A stretch of DNA of 64,000 nucleotides from an uncultured Tateyamaria sp. (GCF_947503385.1 NZ_CANNDO010000003.1:62001-126000), one strand, 5' to 3'. Shown: positions 34,809 to 45,249, counted from the stretch's first letter. The notes: a model not told the origin generated them from the letters alone. Program-made: numbers and translations.

Positions 34809-35693
34809 ATGGCCGTACTCATCGATGAAAACACCAAAGTGATCTGCCAGGGCCTGACAGGGTCGCAAGGCACGTTCCACACCGAACAGGCCATCGACTA
34901 TGGCACCAAAATGGTCGGCGGCGTAACACCCGGCAAGGGTGGGCAAACGCATCTGGACCTGCCTGTGTTCAACTCGGTCCACGAGGCGATGGAGCGGACG
35001 GACGCCAATGCGTCTGTGATCTACGTGCCGCCCCCCTTTGCCGCCGACTCGATCCTCGAAGCGATTGACGCCGAAATGCCTCTGATCGTCTGCATCACCG
35101 AAGGCATCCCGGTGCTGGACATGATGAAAGTGCAGCGCGCGCTGGAAAACTCGTCTTCGCGGCTGATCGGCCCCAACTGCCCCGGCGTGATCACGCCCGA
35201 CGCCTGCAAGATCGGCATCATGCCCGGCCACATCCATAAACGCGGATCGGTGGGTGTTGTCAGCCGCTCCGGCACGCTGACCTATGAGGCGGTGAAGCAG
35301 ACCACGGATATGGGCCTCGGCCAGTCGTCGGCTGTGGGCATCGGCGGCGACCCGATCAAGGGGACCGAACATATCGACGTGCTTGAGATGTTCCTCGCCG
35401 ATCCCGAAACGGAAAGCATCATCATGATTGGTGAGATCGGCGGCAGCGCCGAAGAAGACGCCGCCCAGTTCCTCGCGGATGAGAAGAAAGCAGGCCGCTG
35501 GAAACCCACAGCCGGTTTCATCGCGGGCCGCACCGCCCCTCCGGGCCGCCGCATGGGCCACGCGGGCGCGATTGTTGCGGGCGGCAAAGGCGGCGCCGAA
35601 GACAAGATCGAAGCAATGCGCGCCGCTGGCATCGTGGTGGCCGACAGCCCTGCGACGCTGGGTGAGGCCGTGATGGAGGCGATTAAGGGCTGA
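34809..35693 (+). CDS. sucD: Succinyl-CoA synthetase, alpha subunit
   Basis: 294 residues. The CoA-binding Rossmann fold carries [16 protein letters not shown] near residue 18, [20 protein letters not shown], and the phosphohistidine in [15 protein letters not shown] near residue 245. SucD plus SucC form the ATP-making enzyme of the TCA cycle. The gene follows the GT25 gene by 12 bp and is followed with no gap by an exported-protein gene (stop TGA then ATG at 35694). Confidence 0.97.
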   Translation: MAVLIDENTKVICQGLTGSQGTFHTEQAIDYGTKMVGGVTPGKGGQTHLDLPVFNSVHEAMERTDANASVIYVPPPFAADSILEAIDAEMPLIVCITEGIPVLDMMKVQRALENSSSRLIGPNCPGVITPDACKIGIMPGHIHKRGSVGVVSRSGTLTYEAVKQTTDMGLGQSSAVGIGGDPIKGTEHIDVLEMFLADPETESIIMIGEIGGSAEEDAAQFLADEKKAGRWKPTAGFIAGRTAPPGRRMGHAGAIVAGGKGGAEDKIEAMRAAGIVVADSPATLGEAVMEAIKG

Positions 35694-36425
35694 ATGTCTG
35701 CTCGGGTTTCATACACACCGCGGTCCGTTTTGGGTTCCAAGTTGGGGGCTTTGCCCGGCTTGAGCGCGTGGACTACGTGTATTCGCCGGGCATTCACAGC
35801 GGTTTCCCTGATTGCAGCATTGATCTTGCCTGCCGCAGCAGCAGCCAACGCTGAGCTTTCTGAGGTGATTGTACACTGTACCGACCCGAAAGCTGAGGCA
35901 GCTTCGATAACTGAAAGTCTAAGCGCTGCCGGCTGGACGACCGTAGTGCCGGACGACTTTGAACGGGCCGCACGGCATCTGGGCGACGGTGGCTTTCTAT
36001 TGACCCAGACTGTGGAGGAACCGCAGGCCCTAATGCAGTTGAGGGAAGCGGAGTTCCGGAAAGCGCTGTCACGGGTCAAGCGCAAGACCTCGGATTACTT
36101 CTACTCTGCGACCTTGCAATCCGCTGATCTGGCTACGGTCGTGAACGTCCATTGGAAACGGCAGGGAAATCGCTTGCAATGCAGCGCAGCGACCGCCGAC
36201 CGAACGGGCATCGAAGAGCTTGGAGCACACATTGCGTCCCTGACATCAAAGGGCCGGGCCAGCGATACGGGTCCAAGCCTGCACTACGTTGCTGCAACCG
36301 GCAAGGATGACCCGCTGCGGGTTTGGCTATCCGCAGTGAAAGATGAAACCACGGCTGTTTTTTCGGCGGCGCCGCTTTTGGCGACGGTTGGCCTGTTCGC
36401 CGAATACTTTCCCAGGAGAGATTGA
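35694..36425 (+). CDS. Exported protein of unknown function, two-cysteine type
   Basis: 243 residues. A basic N-terminal stretch precedes a hydrophobic signal segment (AVSLIAALILPAAAAANAE). The mature domain starts LSEVIVHC, and a long helical region with Arg/Lys-rich segments (LSRVKRKTSDYFYSAT) leads to WKRQGNRLQCSAATAD, a helix (IEELGAHIASLTSKG) and beta-like segments. It follows sucD without a gap and ends 3 bp before sucA. The lower GC content and longer signal region than its neighbours suggest separate history. Confidence 0.65.
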   Translation: MSARVSYTPRSVLGSKLGALPGLSAWTTCIRRAFTAVSLIAALILPAAAAANAELSEVIVHCTDPKAEAASITESLSAAGWTTVVPDDFERAARHLGDGGFLLTQTVEEPQALMQLREAEFRKALSRVKRKTSDYFYSATLQSADLATVVNVHWKRQGNRLQCSAATADRTGIEELGAHIASLTSKGRASDTGPSLHYVAATGKDDPLRVWLSAVKDETTAVFSAAPLLATVGLFAEYFPRRD

Positions 36426-36428
36426 ACC

Positions 36429-39386
36429 ATGACCGACCAATCCCCCAACGACCAGTTCCATGCCTCGTCCTTCATGCAGGGGCACAATGCGGAATACCTC
36501 GAACAGATGTATGCCCGCTATGCCAACGATCCCAATGCGGTGGACGAAAGCTGGCAGGCGTTTTTCCGAGCGATGGGCGATGACGAGGTTAGCGTCAAAC
36601 GCGAGGCTGAAGGCCCGTCCTGGGCGCGGGCCGATTGGCCGCCGCAGCCCGGCGATGATCTGACCGCGGCACTCACCGGCGAATGGGCACCGGAGCCCGA
36701 GGCAAAGGCGGCGGGCGACAAGATCAAAGCCAAGGCCGCCGAAGCAGGCGTGAGTGTCAGTGACGATCAGATCAAGCGCGCCGTACTGGACAGCATCCGC
36801 GCCCTGATGATCATCCGCGCCTACCGCATCCGGGGGCACCTCGTGGCGGATCTGGACCCGCTGGGAATGCGTGACCAGACCCCGCACCCGGAACTGGACC
36901 CGAAATCCTATGGCTTTACCGAAGCCGACATGGACAGGCCGATCTTCATCGACAATGTGCTGGGCTTGCAGGTCGCCTCGATGCGCGAAATCCTCGCGAT
37001 CGTGAATCGGACCTATTGCGGCACCTTCGCGCTGCAATACATGCACATCTCCAACCCCGAAGAAGCCGGTTGGCTCAAGGAGCGGATTGAGGGCTTTGGC
37101 AAGGAAGTTGCCTTTACCCGCGAAGGGCGCAAGGCGATCCTGAACAAGATGGTCGAAGCCGAGGGTTTTGAGAAGTTCCTGCACGTTAAGTACATGGGCA
37201 CCAAGCGGTTCGGCCTTGATGGCGGCGAAAGCCTGATCCCTGCGATGGAACAGATCATCAAACGCGGCGGCGCGCTGGGTCTTAGGGACATCGTCATCGG
37301 GATGCCGCACCGGGGCCGTCTGAGCGTTTTGGCCAACGTGATGGCCAAACCTTACAAGGCGATTTTCAATGAATTTCAGGGGGGCAGCTTCAAGCCCGAA
37401 GACGTGGATGGTTCGGGCGATGTCAAATATCACCTCGGCGCTTCGTCAGACCGCGAGTTTGACGGAAACGAAGTACACCTGTCGCTGACTGCGAACCCCA
37501 GCCACCTCGAAGCGGTGAACCCTGTTGTGCTGGGCAAGGTGCGGGCCAAGCAGGATCAGTTGAACGACCACGACCGGACAACCGTGATGCCGATCCTGTT
37601 GCACGGCGATGCGGCCTTTGCCGGGCAGGGCGTGGTCGCGGAATGCTTTGCGCTGTCTGGTCTCAAGGGGCACAAAACGGGCGGCACGATGCATATCGTG
37701 GTCAACAACCAGATCGGGTTTACGACAGCGCCGCATTTTTCCCGCTCCTCCCCCTACCCCACCGACAACGCGCTGGTGGTCGAAGCGCCGATTTTCCACG
37801 TGAACGGAGATGACCCGGAGGCTGTGGTCCATGCCGCCAAAGTGGCAACCGAGTTCCGCCAGAAATTCCACAAGGACGTGGTCATCGACATCATCTGTTA
37901 CCGCCGCTTTGGCCATAACGAGGGCGACGAGCCCATGTTCACCAACCCGGTGATGTACAAGAAAATCAAGTCGCACAAGACAACGCTGACCCTTTACACC
38001 GAACGTCTGGTGCGGGACGGACTGATCCCCGAGGGCGAGATCGAGGACATGAAAGCGGCCTTTCAGGCCCGCATGAACGACGAATTCGAAGCCGGGAAGG
38101 ATTACAAACCGAACAAGGCCGACTGGCTGGACGGCAAGTGGTCACATCTCGACAAGAACGGTGAAGAATATGAGCGCGGCAAGACCGCGATTGCCGAGGA
38201 AACGCTGGAACAGGTGGGCGTCGCGCTGACATCGGTGCCCGAAGGGTTCCCGCTCCACAAAACGGTGGGCCGGTTGCTGGACGCGCGCCGGGCGATGTTC
38301 GACAACGGTGCGGGGTTTGACTGGGCCACCGGTGAGGCGCTGGCCTTTGGTTCGTTGCTGACCGAAGGATATCCGGTGCGGCTGGCCGGGCAGGATTCCA
38401 CCCGTGGGACATTCTCGCAACGCCATTCTGGTCTCGTGAACCAAGAGACCGAGGAACGTTATTACCCGCTGAACGCGATCCGGCAGGGTCAGGCCCAGTA
38501 CGAAGTGATCGATTCGATGTTGAGCGAATATGCGGTGCTCGGCTTCGAATACGGCTATTCGCTGGCTGAACCCAACGCGCTGACCCTGTGGGAGGCGCAG
38601 TTCGGCGATTTTGCCAACGGCGCGCAGATCATGTTCGATCAGTTCATCAGTTCGGGCGAGTCGAAATGGCTGCGGATGTCGGGCCTCGTCGTCCTCCTGC
38701 CCCATGGCTTTGAGGGCCAGGGGCCGGAGCACTCCTCGGCCCGACTGGAGCGCTTTCTTCAAATGTGCGGTCAGGACAACTGGATCGTCGCCAACTGCAC
38801 GACGCCGGCGAACTACTTCCACATCTTGCGCCGCCAGATCCACCGTGATTTCCGCAAGCCGCTGATCCTGATGACGCCCAAATCGTTGTTGCGTCACAAA
38901 CTGGCGGTGTCCAAGGCCGAAGAGTTCACCAATGGGTCGTCCTTCCACCGCGTGCTGTGGGACGATGCCGAGCATGGCAATTCGGACACCAAGTTGGTCG
39001 CCGACAAAAAGATCAAGCGCGTCGTGATGTGTTCCGGCAAAGTCTATTACGACCTGCTCGAAGAACGCGATGCGCGCGGGATCGACGACATCTATCTGAT
39101 GCGCATCGAACAATTCTACCCGTTCCCCGCAATCTCCCTCGTCAAAGAGCTGGAGCGCTTTAAGGGGGCCGAGATGGTCTGGTGTCAGGAAGAGCCCAAA
39201 AATCAGGGCGGCTGGACCTTTATCGAACCGAATATCGAATGGGTGCTGAGCCGCATCAAGGCCAAGCACACACGGCCCCTCTATGTGGGCCGCGCCACAT
39301 CCGCCTCGCCCGCCACGGGTCTGGCGAGCCAACACAAAGCCCAACAAGCAGCCCTCGTGAACGACGCGCTGACCATCGAAGGATAA
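36429..39386 (+). CDS. sucA: 2-oxoglutarate dehydrogenase E1 component
   Basis: 985 residues. This thiamine-diphosphate decarboxylase starts the 2-oxoglutarate dehydrogenase reaction. It begins with the E1o N-terminal helix [20 protein letters not shown]. Other landmarks are [14 protein letters not shown], the ThDP motif region [13 protein letters not shown] (GDA...), [11 protein letters not shown], and the pyrimidine-domain block [22 protein letters not shown]-terminal domain with [10 protein letters not shown] follows. It is 4 bp upstream of sucB. The length is slightly above that of the E. coli protein (933). Confidence 0.97.
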   Translation: MTDQSPNDQFHASSFMQGHNAEYLEQMYARYANDPNAVDESWQAFFRAMGDDEVSVKREAEGPSWARADWPPQPGDDLTAALTGEWAPEPEAKAAGDKIKAKAAEAGVSVSDDQIKRAVLDSIRALMIIRAYRIRGHLVADLDPLGMRDQTPHPELDPKSYGFTEADMDRPIFIDNVLGLQVASMREILAIVNRTYCGTFALQYMHISNPEEAGWLKERIEGFGKEVAFTREGRKAILNKMVEAEGFEKFLHVKYMGTKRFGLDGGESLIPAMEQIIKRGGALGLRDIVIGMPHRGRLSVLANVMAKPYKAIFNEFQGGSFKPEDVDGSGDVKYHLGASSDREFDGNEVHLSLTANPSHLEAVNPVVLGKVRAKQDQLNDHDRTTVMPILLHGDAAFAGQGVVAECFALSGLKGHKTGGTMHIVVNNQIGFTTAPHFSRSSPYPTDNALVVEAPIFHVNGDDPEAVVHAAKVATEFRQKFHKDVVIDIICYRRFGHNEGDEPMFTNPVMYKKIKSHKTTLTLYTERLVRDGLIPEGEIEDMKAAFQARMNDEFEAGKDYKPNKADWLDGKWSHLDKNGEEYERGKTAIAEETLEQVGVALTSVPEGFPLHKTVGRLLDARRAMFDNGAGFDWATGEALAFGSLLTEGYPVRLAGQDSTRGTFSQRHSGLVNQETEERYYPLNAIRQGQAQYEVIDSMLSEYAVLGFEYGYSLAEPNALTLWEAQFGDFANGAQIMFDQFISSGESKWLRMSGLVVLLPHGFEGQGPEHSSARLERFLQMCGQDNWIVANCTTPANYFHILRRQIHRDFRKPLILMTPKSLLRHKLAVSKAEEFTNGSSFHRVLWDDAEHGNSDTKLVADKKIKRVVMCSGKVYYDLLEERDARGIDDIYLMRIEQFYPFPAISLVKELERFKGAEMVWCQEEPKNQGGWTFIEPNIEWVLSRIKAKHTRPLYVGRATSASPATGLASQHKAQQAALVNDALTIEG

Positions 39387-39390
39387 GACC

Positions 39391-40899
39391 ATGACCACCG
39401 AAGTTCGCGTACCCACCCTGGGCGAAAGCGTCACCGAAGCCACCGTCGCCACCTGGTTCAAAAAGCCGGGTGATGCTGTAGCTGTGGATGAAATGCTGTG
39501 TGAGTTGGAAACCGACAAGGTCACGGTCGAGGTGCCTTCGCCCGTTGCCGGAACACTGGGTGATATCGTCGCCGCCGAGGGCGAGACCGTGGGCGTCGAT
39601 GCCCTGCTGGCGACCATCGCCGAAGGTGGCGAAGCCGCCGCTGCCCCTGCCGAAAAGGCCGCGCCTGCGGCACCAGAGGCGGCCCCGGCAGGTGACAGCG
39701 TTGACGTGATGGTGCCGACACTTGGCGAGAGCGTGACCGAGGCCACGGTCAGCACATGGTTCAAGGCCGTGGGCGACGCCGTCGCGCAGGACGAGATGCT
39801 GTGCGAGTTGGAAACCGACAAGGTCAGCGTCGAAGTGCCCGCCCCCGCCGCCGGTGTTCTGGCCGAGATCACGGCCCCCGAAGGCACCACGGTGGATGCC
39901 AGCGCCAAGCTTGCGGTGATCTCATCCTCCGGCGCGGCCCCCGTGGCCAAACCAGACGAAGCGGCCCCCGCGGCGGCCGCCGCTCCGGCCAGCGGTGGAC
40001 GCACCGATATCTCCAACGCGCCATCTGCCGAAAAAGCGATGGCCGAAGCCGGGTTGTCGGCCGATCAGGTCACTGGCACGGGCCGCGACGGACGCATCAT
40101 GAAAGATGACGTAGCCAAGGCTGTGGCCGCTGCCGCCAGCGCACCGGCCCCTGCCGCCGCTGCCGCAGCGCCCCGCGCCCCGGTCCCCGCAGATGACGCC
40201 GCCCGCGAAGAACGGGTCAAGATGACCCGCCTGCGCCAGACCATCGCCAAACGCCTCAAGGACAGCCAGAACACCGCGGCGATGCTCACCACCTATAACG
40301 AGGTGGACATGAGCGCCGTGATGGCTCTGCGCAATGAATACAAGGATCTGTTCCTCAAGAAACACGGGATCAAACTGGGTTTCATGTCCTTCTTCACCAA
40401 GGCGTGCTGCCACGCCCTAAAAGAAGTGCCGGAGGTAAACGCCGAAATTGACGGCACCGACATCGTCTACAAAAACTTCGTCCACATGGGCATCGCCGCA
40501 GGCACACCCACGGGCCTCGTCGTGCCAGTCATCCGCGATGCGGATGGCATGAGTTTCGCCGCAATCGAGGCGGCGATTGCCGAAAAGGGCGCGCGCGCGC
40601 GTGACGGCAAATTGTCCATGGCAGAGATGCAGGGCGGCACGTTCACCATCTCCAACGGAGGCGTCTACGGTTCGCTCATGTCGTCGCCCATCCTGAACCC
40701 ACCGCAATCCGGTATCCTCGGTATGCACAAGATTCAGGACCGCGCCATGGTCGTGAACGGCGAGATCGTGGTGCGCCCGATGATGTATCTCGCGCTCAGC
40801 TACGATCACCGCATCGTGGACGGCAAAGGCGCTGTGACCTTCCTTGTCCGCGTCAAAGAAGCCCTGGAAGATCCGCGGCGGTTGTTGATGGATTTGTGA
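39391..40899 (+). CDS. sucB: 2-oxoglutarate dehydrogenase E2 (dihydrolipoamide succinyltransferase) with two lipoyl domains
   Basis: 502 residues. There are two lipoyl domains (about residues 2-76 and 105-178), each with the lipoylated Lys in CELETDK followed by V-T/S-VEVP. Both are joined by Ala/Pro-rich linkers. A peripheral subunit-binding domain ([13 protein letters not shown]...[13 protein letters not shown]) and the catalytic core ending [13 protein letters not shown], with the catalytic His and Asp, follow. Typical E2o has a single lipoyl domain, so the duplication is notable. It transfers succinyl groups to CoA and forms the core of the complex with SucA and LpdA. Confidence 0.96.
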   Translation: MTTEVRVPTLGESVTEATVATWFKKPGDAVAVDEMLCELETDKVTVEVPSPVAGTLGDIVAAEGETVGVDALLATIAEGGEAAAAPAEKAAPAAPEAAPAGDSVDVMVPTLGESVTEATVSTWFKAVGDAVAQDEMLCELETDKVSVEVPAPAAGVLAEITAPEGTTVDASAKLAVISSSGAAPVAKPDEAAPAAAAAPASGGRTDISNAPSAEKAMAEAGLSADQVTGTGRDGRIMKDDVAKAVAAAASAPAPAAAAAAPRAPVPADDAAREERVKMTRLRQTIAKRLKDSQNTAAMLTTYNEVDMSAVMALRNEYKDLFLKKHGIKLGFMSFFTKACCHALKEVPEVNAEIDGTDIVYKNFVHMGIAAGTPTGLVVPVIRDADGMSFAAIEAAIAEKGARARDGKLSMAEMQGGTFTISNGGVYGSLMSSPILNPPQSGILGMHKIQDRAMVVNGEIVVRPMMYLALSYDHRIVDGKGAVTFLVRVKEALEDPRRLLMDL

Positions 40900-40903
40900 T
40901 CCC

Positions 40904-41260
40904 ATGTCCCTGCACCTCGCCCTCTTGAAAGTCCCGGTGACCGATCTGGCCACATCCGTGCCCTTCTACGCAGCGCTGTTGGGACAAGAGGCTGATTTTG
41001 TCGCCGAAGAGTACGGCTGGGCGCAGTTCGGCGCGCCCGCGCCGGGTCTCGCGCTTTATGTGCCGGGCAAGGGCGGTGGTGACAGGGCGTCGGGCGGGTC
41101 ACTGGATTTCCACCTCTCCGCCCCGGATTTGGACGGCGTGCGCAACCGCATCGCGGCGCTGGTCACGGCGCAAATCCACGAAAATGCCGACGGAACCCGC
41201 AGCCTCGAATGCGAGGACCCCAGCGGAAATGGCCTCAAAATCATGGAAGGGCCTGCATGA
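40904..41260 (+). CDS. VOC (glyoxalase/bleomycin resistance) family protein
   Basis: 118 residues of the vicinal oxygen chelate fold: KVPVTDLATSVPFYAALLG, then SLDFHLSAPDLDGVRNRIAA, and RSLECEDPSGNGLKIMEG. The His and Glu positions typical of metal-binding VOC proteins are visible, but the substrate (glyoxalase, dioxygenase or antibiotic sequestration) is not determinable. It starts 4 bp after sucB and overlaps the next gene (ATGA at 41257-41260). Confidence 0.85.
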   Translation: MSLHLALLKVPVTDLATSVPFYAALLGQEADFVAEEYGWAQFGAPAPGLALYVPGKGGGDRASGGSLDFHLSAPDLDGVRNRIAALVTAQIHENADGTRSLECEDPSGNGLKIMEGPA

Positions 41261-41649
41261 CACCCGAACTCACCTACCTGACCTATGCCGTTATCCTGCT
41301 GATCGCCCATGCGATCCTACAGGCGACGTTTTCCGACTTGTCCAAAGGCCTCGGCTGGGCGCTTGGCCCGCAGGATGAACACCGGGACCAGAACCTTGTC
41401 GCAGGGCGCATCCAGCGCGCGCTCAAGAACTACCTCGAAACGCTTCCCGCCTTTATGGCCCTCGCCCTGATGCTCAAGGTGACTGACCTTGGCTCCGCCA
41501 CCACCGCAACCGGTGCAGCGCTGTGGTTCTGGGCGCGCGTCGCCTACATTCCCGCCTACGCCTCTGGCGTGCCGATGGTGCGTTCGGTTGCGTGGTTTGC
41601 CTCGCTTGGCGGTCTTGTCCTCATGATCCTGCCGCTGCTGGGCGCATGA
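41257..41649 (+). CDS. MAPEG family membrane protein (first copy)
   Basis: 130 residues with four transmembrane segments. MAPEG hallmarks are AGRIQRALKNYLETLPAFMA near residue 50 and WARVAYIPAYASGVPMVRSV, with the Arg and Tyr residues lining the catalytic site. Such proteins are small membrane enzymes or binding proteins for glutathione and lipids. It overlaps its neighbours on both sides by four bases and is paralogous to the gene at 42026. Confidence 0.85.
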   Translation: MTPELTYLTYAVILLIAHAILQATFSDLSKGLGWALGPQDEHRDQNLVAGRIQRALKNYLETLPAFMALALMLKVTDLGSATTATGAALWFWARVAYIPAYASGVPMVRSVAWFASLGGLVLMILPLLGA

Positions 41650-42029
41650 GCCCGGCGCGCACCCTTTACTGGATGACGACCGCGGCGGCGTCTATTGCCG
41701 CGGCGTTTGCGCTTTATGACTTCGTCATCTTCAACCTGCCTCGCATGGTGGCAGAGTTGCAGGACGGCCTGCCGGGCCTCTTTCGGATCTCCCCGGCACT
41801 CGCCTTGCCCATCGCCATTGCACTGGCGCTATGGCTACGCGCAACGGCGGCGCTCTGGCTCTTTGTCGTTCACGTGCTGGCCTACAGACTGCACTATATC
41901 CTCGGTGCCGACCCTTTCGAAGGTCAAGCTCTGACGCTCGCAGGTGTCTTGCGCCACCCGGTCACACTCGCGGCCCAAACTGCGGTCCTCGTCATTCTCG
42001 TTCACAAGGGGGAGCTGGGCCGCCCATGA
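41646..42029 (+). CDS. Small multi-span membrane protein between two MAPEG genes
   Basis: 127 residues with three to four hydrophobic segments (about 8-28, 46-80 and 102-118). The central HYILGADPFEGQ loop is distinctive, but no family was recognised. It overlaps both flanking MAPEG genes by ATGA junctions, so the three are translated as one coupled module. A complex with the MAPEG proteins is a reasonable inference. Confidence 0.7.
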   Translation: MSPARTLYWMTTAAASIAAAFALYDFVIFNLPRMVAELQDGLPGLFRISPALALPIAIALALWLRATAALWLFVVHVLAYRLHYILGADPFEGQALTLAGVLRHPVTLAAQTAVLVILVHKGELGRP

Positions 42030-42424
42030 CGCCGGAACTGACCGCCCTCACCCTCGCCGCCCTTCTGCAGGTGATACAGTTCGTGCTGATGTCCGTGCCG
42101 GCAAATCTCGAACTGGGTCAGGGCCGCACCCTCGGCACCCGCGACAAGGGCGGGCTGGAAGAACAATTAAGCCCGCGCACCGCACGGCTTTATCGCGCTT
42201 TGGGCAACCATTTCGAAGGGTTGATCCTCTTTACCATCGCCTGCGTCGTGATCACCCTGTCGGACCAGTCCTCTGCCGTGACGACCACCTGCGCCTTCAT
42301 CTACCTCGCCGCACGCATTCTCTACGTACCGGCCTATGCCTTTGGCTGGGTGCCATGGCGCAGTTACATCTGGATGGTGGGCTTTTCCGCCACGGTCATC
42401 ATGCTGGTGGCAGCATTGATATGA
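42026..42424 (+). CDS. MAPEG family membrane protein (second copy)
   Basis: 132 residues with four transmembrane segments. SPRTARLYRALGNHFEGLIL replaces the RIQRALKNYLETLP region of the first copy, and ARILYVPAYAFGWVPWRSYI corresponds to its WARVAYIPAYAS block. The stop codon is immediately followed by a repeated hairpin element that separates it from lpdA. Confidence 0.85.
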   Translation: MTPELTALTLAALLQVIQFVLMSVPANLELGQGRTLGTRDKGGLEEQLSPRTARLYRALGNHFEGLILFTIACVVITLSDQSSAVTTTCAFIYLAARILYVPAYAFGWVPWRSYIWMVGFSATVIMLVAALI

Positions 42425-42470
42425 CCTTCTTCTCTTTCCAAATACTCCGGGGTCCGGGGCAGCGCCCCGG
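42425..42470 (+). repeat. Copy C of the post-stop repeated element
   Basis: Directly after the MAPEG stop: CTTCTTCTCTTTCCAAATAC (42426-42445), then TCCGGGGT and a hairpin CCGGGGC-AGC-GCCCCGG (42454-42470). It shares the CTTCTTCT...AAATAC...GGGG-hairpin plan with copies at 689-747 and 4661-4710. It lies 28 bp before lpdA, so it may set the relative level of lpdA within the operon. Confidence 0.75.
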
Positions 42471-42498
42471 TTCCAACCTCATAAAAAGGACCTGACCC

Positions 42499-43887
42499 AT
42501 GGCATCTTACGACCTCATCGTGATCGGCTCCGGCCCGGGCGGCTATGTCTGCGCGATCCGTGCGGCACAAAACGGCCTCAAGGTGGCCGTGGTTGAGGGG
42601 CGCGAGACCCTTGGCGGCACCTGCCTGAACATCGGCTGCATCCCATCAAAGGCACTGCTGCACGCCTCGCACATGCTGCATGAGGCCGAGCATAATTTCG
42701 CCACCATGGGTCTCAAGGGCAAGGCACCGTCGGTCGACTGGAAGCAGATGCAGACCTACAAGATGGACACGATTGGCCAAAACACTTCCGGCATCGAATT
42801 CCTGTTCAAGAAGAACAAGGTGGACTGGATCAAAGGGTGGGCATCCGTTCCTGCGACGGGCAAGGTCAAAGTGGGCGACGACGTCCATGACGCCAAAAAC
42901 ATCGTGATCGCGACCGGCTCCGAGCCGTCCTCGCTGCCGGGCGTTGAGGTGGATGAAAAGGTTGTCGTGACCTCCACCGGCGCGCTTGAGCTGGGCAAGG
43001 TCCCGCGCCGAATGGTGGTGATCGGCGCGGGTGTGATCGGGCTGGAACTGGGGTCTGTCTATGCCCGTCTGGGCGCAGAGGTTGAGGTGATTGAATTCCT
43101 CGACGCGATTACACCCGGCATGGACGCCGAAGTGCAAAAGCAGTTCAAAAAGATCCTGACCAAACAGGGGCTGACCTTTACCATGGGGGCCGCCGTCCAA
43201 AAGGTTGAGGCGACCAAGACAAAGGCCAAGGTCCACTACAAGCTGCGCAAGGATGACAGCGACCACGTGGCAGATGCCGACGTGGTGCTGGTCGCCACCG
43301 GGCGCAAGCCCTACACGGACGGTCTGGGTCTGGATGCACTGGGCATTGAGATGTCGGAGCGTGGCCAGATCAAGGTGGACGCCCACTGGCAGACCAACGT
43401 CAAAGGCATCTACGCCATTGGCGACGTGATCGACGGGCCGATGCTCGCACATAAGGCCGAAGATGAGGGCGTCGCCGCCGCCGATGTGGTCGCGGGCAAA
43501 CATGGGCACGTGAACTACGGTGTGATCCCCGGCGTGATCTACACGCATCCGGAGGTCGCCAATGTGGGCGAGACGGAACAGAGCCTCAAGGACGCGGGTC
43601 GCGCGTTCAAGGCGGGCAAGTTCAGTTTCATGGGCAACGGACGGGCCAAAGCGAATTTTGCCGCAGACGGCTTTGTCAAAATCCTCGTCGACGCCGAAAC
43701 CGATCGCATTCTGGGCGCGCATATCATCGGCCCCGGTGCTGGCGATCTGATCCACGAGGTCTGCGTGGCGATGGAGTTTGGCGCCTCGGCCGAGGATCTG
43801 GCAATGACTTGCCACGCCCACCCGACCTATTCCGAGGCGGTGCGCGAAGCTGCCCTGGCCTGCGGTCAAGGTGCCATACACATGTAA
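42499..43887 (+). CDS. lpdA: Dihydrolipoyl dehydrogenase (E3)
   Basis: 462 residues. It reoxidises the dihydrolipoyl arms of SucB using NAD. The FAD fold [20 protein letters not shown] opens the protein, and the redox disulfide lies in [17 protein letters not shown]. The NAD fold is [20 protein letters not shown], and the active-site [15 protein letters not shown] (His-Glu pair) is near the C-terminus. It is the last gene of the TCA block. Two hairpins follow the stop. Confidence 0.97.
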   Translation: MASYDLIVIGSGPGGYVCAIRAAQNGLKVAVVEGRETLGGTCLNIGCIPSKALLHASHMLHEAEHNFATMGLKGKAPSVDWKQMQTYKMDTIGQNTSGIEFLFKKNKVDWIKGWASVPATGKVKVGDDVHDAKNIVIATGSEPSSLPGVEVDEKVVVTSTGALELGKVPRRMVVIGAGVIGLELGSVYARLGAEVEVIEFLDAITPGMDAEVQKQFKKILTKQGLTFTMGAAVQKVEATKTKAKVHYKLRKDDSDHVADADVVLVATGRKPYTDGLGLDALGIEMSERGQIKVDAHWQTNVKGIYAIGDVIDGPMLAHKAEDEGVAAADVVAGKHGHVNYGVIPGVIYTHPEVANVGETEQSLKDAGRAFKAGKFSFMGNGRAKANFAADGFVKILVDAETDRILGAHIIGPGAGDLIHEVCVAMEFGASAEDLAMTCHAHPTYSEAVREAALACGQGAIHM

Positions 43888-43891
43888 TCTT

Positions 43892-43942
43892 GCGTCCCTT
43901 CGGACGCTTCCGCACGGCATGGCGGGCGGGAAACCGCCCGCC
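43892..43942 (+). terminator. Two successive hairpins after lpdA
   Basis: Hairpin 1: GCGTCC-CTTC-GGACGC (43892-43907). Hairpin 2: GGCGGGCGG-GAAA-CCGCCCGCC (43921-43942), a perfect 9-bp stem with a GNRA tetraloop. There is no T-tract. Together they probably terminate or stabilise the lpdA transcript end. Confidence 0.7.
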
Positions 43943-44075
43943 AGCGGCCCCCGTGCTGGAACTTTCCTGCCCACCGCTACGTTTGTCCGTACGCAACCGC
44001 GTGCAGGCCCTTTCAATGTGATCTGCATGTGGCATTGCTGAACCCACATTCGGACGCATTTCAAAGGATCACATC

Positions 44076-44576
44076 ATGGACCGTCGCAATACGTTGAAAC
44101 TCATTGGCGGTGGCGCCGCTCTTGTCGCACTGGGCGCGTGCGCGCAGCCTGCGGGTGACGACATCGTCGATATCGCTGCTGGCAACCCCAACTTCTCCAC
44201 GCTGGTCGCCGCCGTACAGGCCGCGGGCCTCGTGGACACGCTCAAGGGGCCCGGCCCGTTCACCGTCTTTGCACCGACCAACGACGCCTTTGCCGCACTG
44301 CCCGCGGGCACGGTCGACAGCCTGTTGCTGCCTGAAAACAAGGATCAACTGGTCAGCATCCTGACCTATCACGTGGTGCCGGGCCAGATCACCGCCGGGG
44401 ACGTACTGGGCACGCGCCAGCAGGTCACAACGGTTCAGGGCGGCACGCTGGACGTGAATGGCCAAGTGGGCAAGGTCGGCACGGGCGTGAAAGTGAACAA
44501 CGCCAACGTGATCCAGCCGGATATTTTTGCCTCGAACGGTGTAATCCACGCCATTGACGCGGTCCTGCTGCCCTAA
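44076..44576 (+). CDS. Fasciclin (FAS1) domain lipoprotein
   Basis: 166 residues. A basic N-terminus ([10 protein letters not shown]) leads to a lipobox-like ALGAC at residues 21-25, so it is probably lipidated. The single FAS1 domain shows [18 protein letters not shown], the H1 motif [20 protein letters not shown], and the H2-like region [14 protein letters not shown] ending in [21 protein letters not shown]. Fasciclin domains mediate cell-surface adhesion. It is a single-gene unit, 188 bp after lpdA. Confidence 0.9.
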   Translation: MDRRNTLKLIGGGAALVALGACAQPAGDDIVDIAAGNPNFSTLVAAVQAAGLVDTLKGPGPFTVFAPTNDAFAALPAGTVDSLLLPENKDQLVSILTYHVVPGQITAGDVLGTRQQVTTVQGGTLDVNGQVGKVGTGVKVNNANVIQPDIFASNGVIHAIDAVLLP

Positions 44577-44646
44577 TCCATCACAACTGCGCGGTGCCGG
44601 AACACAGCCTTGATGTCCGGCCCGCCCTCTGCATCAGATGGCAGAT

Positions 44647-45249
44647 CTACCACATGGATTTGGCGGCGCGTGCAGGCCACGCGGCGTCATATTCCGCTCC
44701 GCCTTCCTCGCCCGAAGACACCTCGGACAAAATTTCGCCCGGTGTTGGCAAACCATCGGAATCGTCGCGGGACCACAGCCCCGCGCGCATCACGGCGCGG
44801 GCGCATTGGGTATAAACCTCGGAGATGCGGATCACGATGACGGTTGCAGGTTGGCGGCCCTTACGTTCGAACCGGGCGCGCAAATCGGCATCCGCTGTCA
44901 ACCGGGCAAGGCCGTTTATGCGCACCACCGTGTTTGATCCCGGCACCATGAACATCAGCGACACACGCCCGTCAGAGACGATATTGCGCAACGAATCCAA
45001 GCGGTTGTTGCCGCGCCAGTCCGGCATGGCCAAGGTGCGCGGATCAAGCTCGGTCACGACCGGGCGGTCGTCTCCGCGCGGGCTGCCATCGGTGCCGCCC
45101 GTGCCCACGGTCGTCAGCACCGCAAACCGGGCGGCCATGATCCATTTGCGGTAAAGCGGCGTCAGATGGTCCGCCACCTTGCGCAATGACGGTTGGCCGG
45201 GTGTGCCGTATAGCGCCTCAAGCGCCGCGATGTCTTCAATGTACTCCAT
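44647..45249 (-). CDS. Pyridoxamine 5'-phosphate oxidase-like (PPOX) flavoprotein
   Basis: 200 residues of the PPOX/FMN-binding split-barrel superfamily. RFAVLTTVGTGGTDGSPRGD is the beta-hairpin, LDPRTLAMPDWRGNNRLDSL resembles the FMN-contacting block of the MSMEG_1061-type subgroup, and MVPGSNTVVRINGLARLT follows. It may be an FMN-dependent oxidase or reductase of unknown substrate; the true PdxH signature is absent. It overlaps the 3' end of plsC by 14 bp. Confidence 0.82.
   Translation of the reverse strand: MEYIEDIAALEALYGTPGQPSLRKVADHLTPLYRKWIMAARFAVLTTVGTGGTDGSPRGDDRPVVTELDPRTLAMPDWRGNNRLDSLRNIVSDGRVSLMFMVPGSNTVVRINGLARLTADADLRARFERKGRQPATVIVIRISEVYTQCARAVMRAGLWSRDDSDGLPTPGEILSEVSSGEEGGAEYDAAWPARAAKSMW

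Noticed and set aside
38142-40016. A 624-codon antisense frame across sucA and sucB
   Set aside because: It crosses two well-defined genes and owes its openness to codon bias; its Ala/Ser/Gly-rich part mirrors the SucB linkers.
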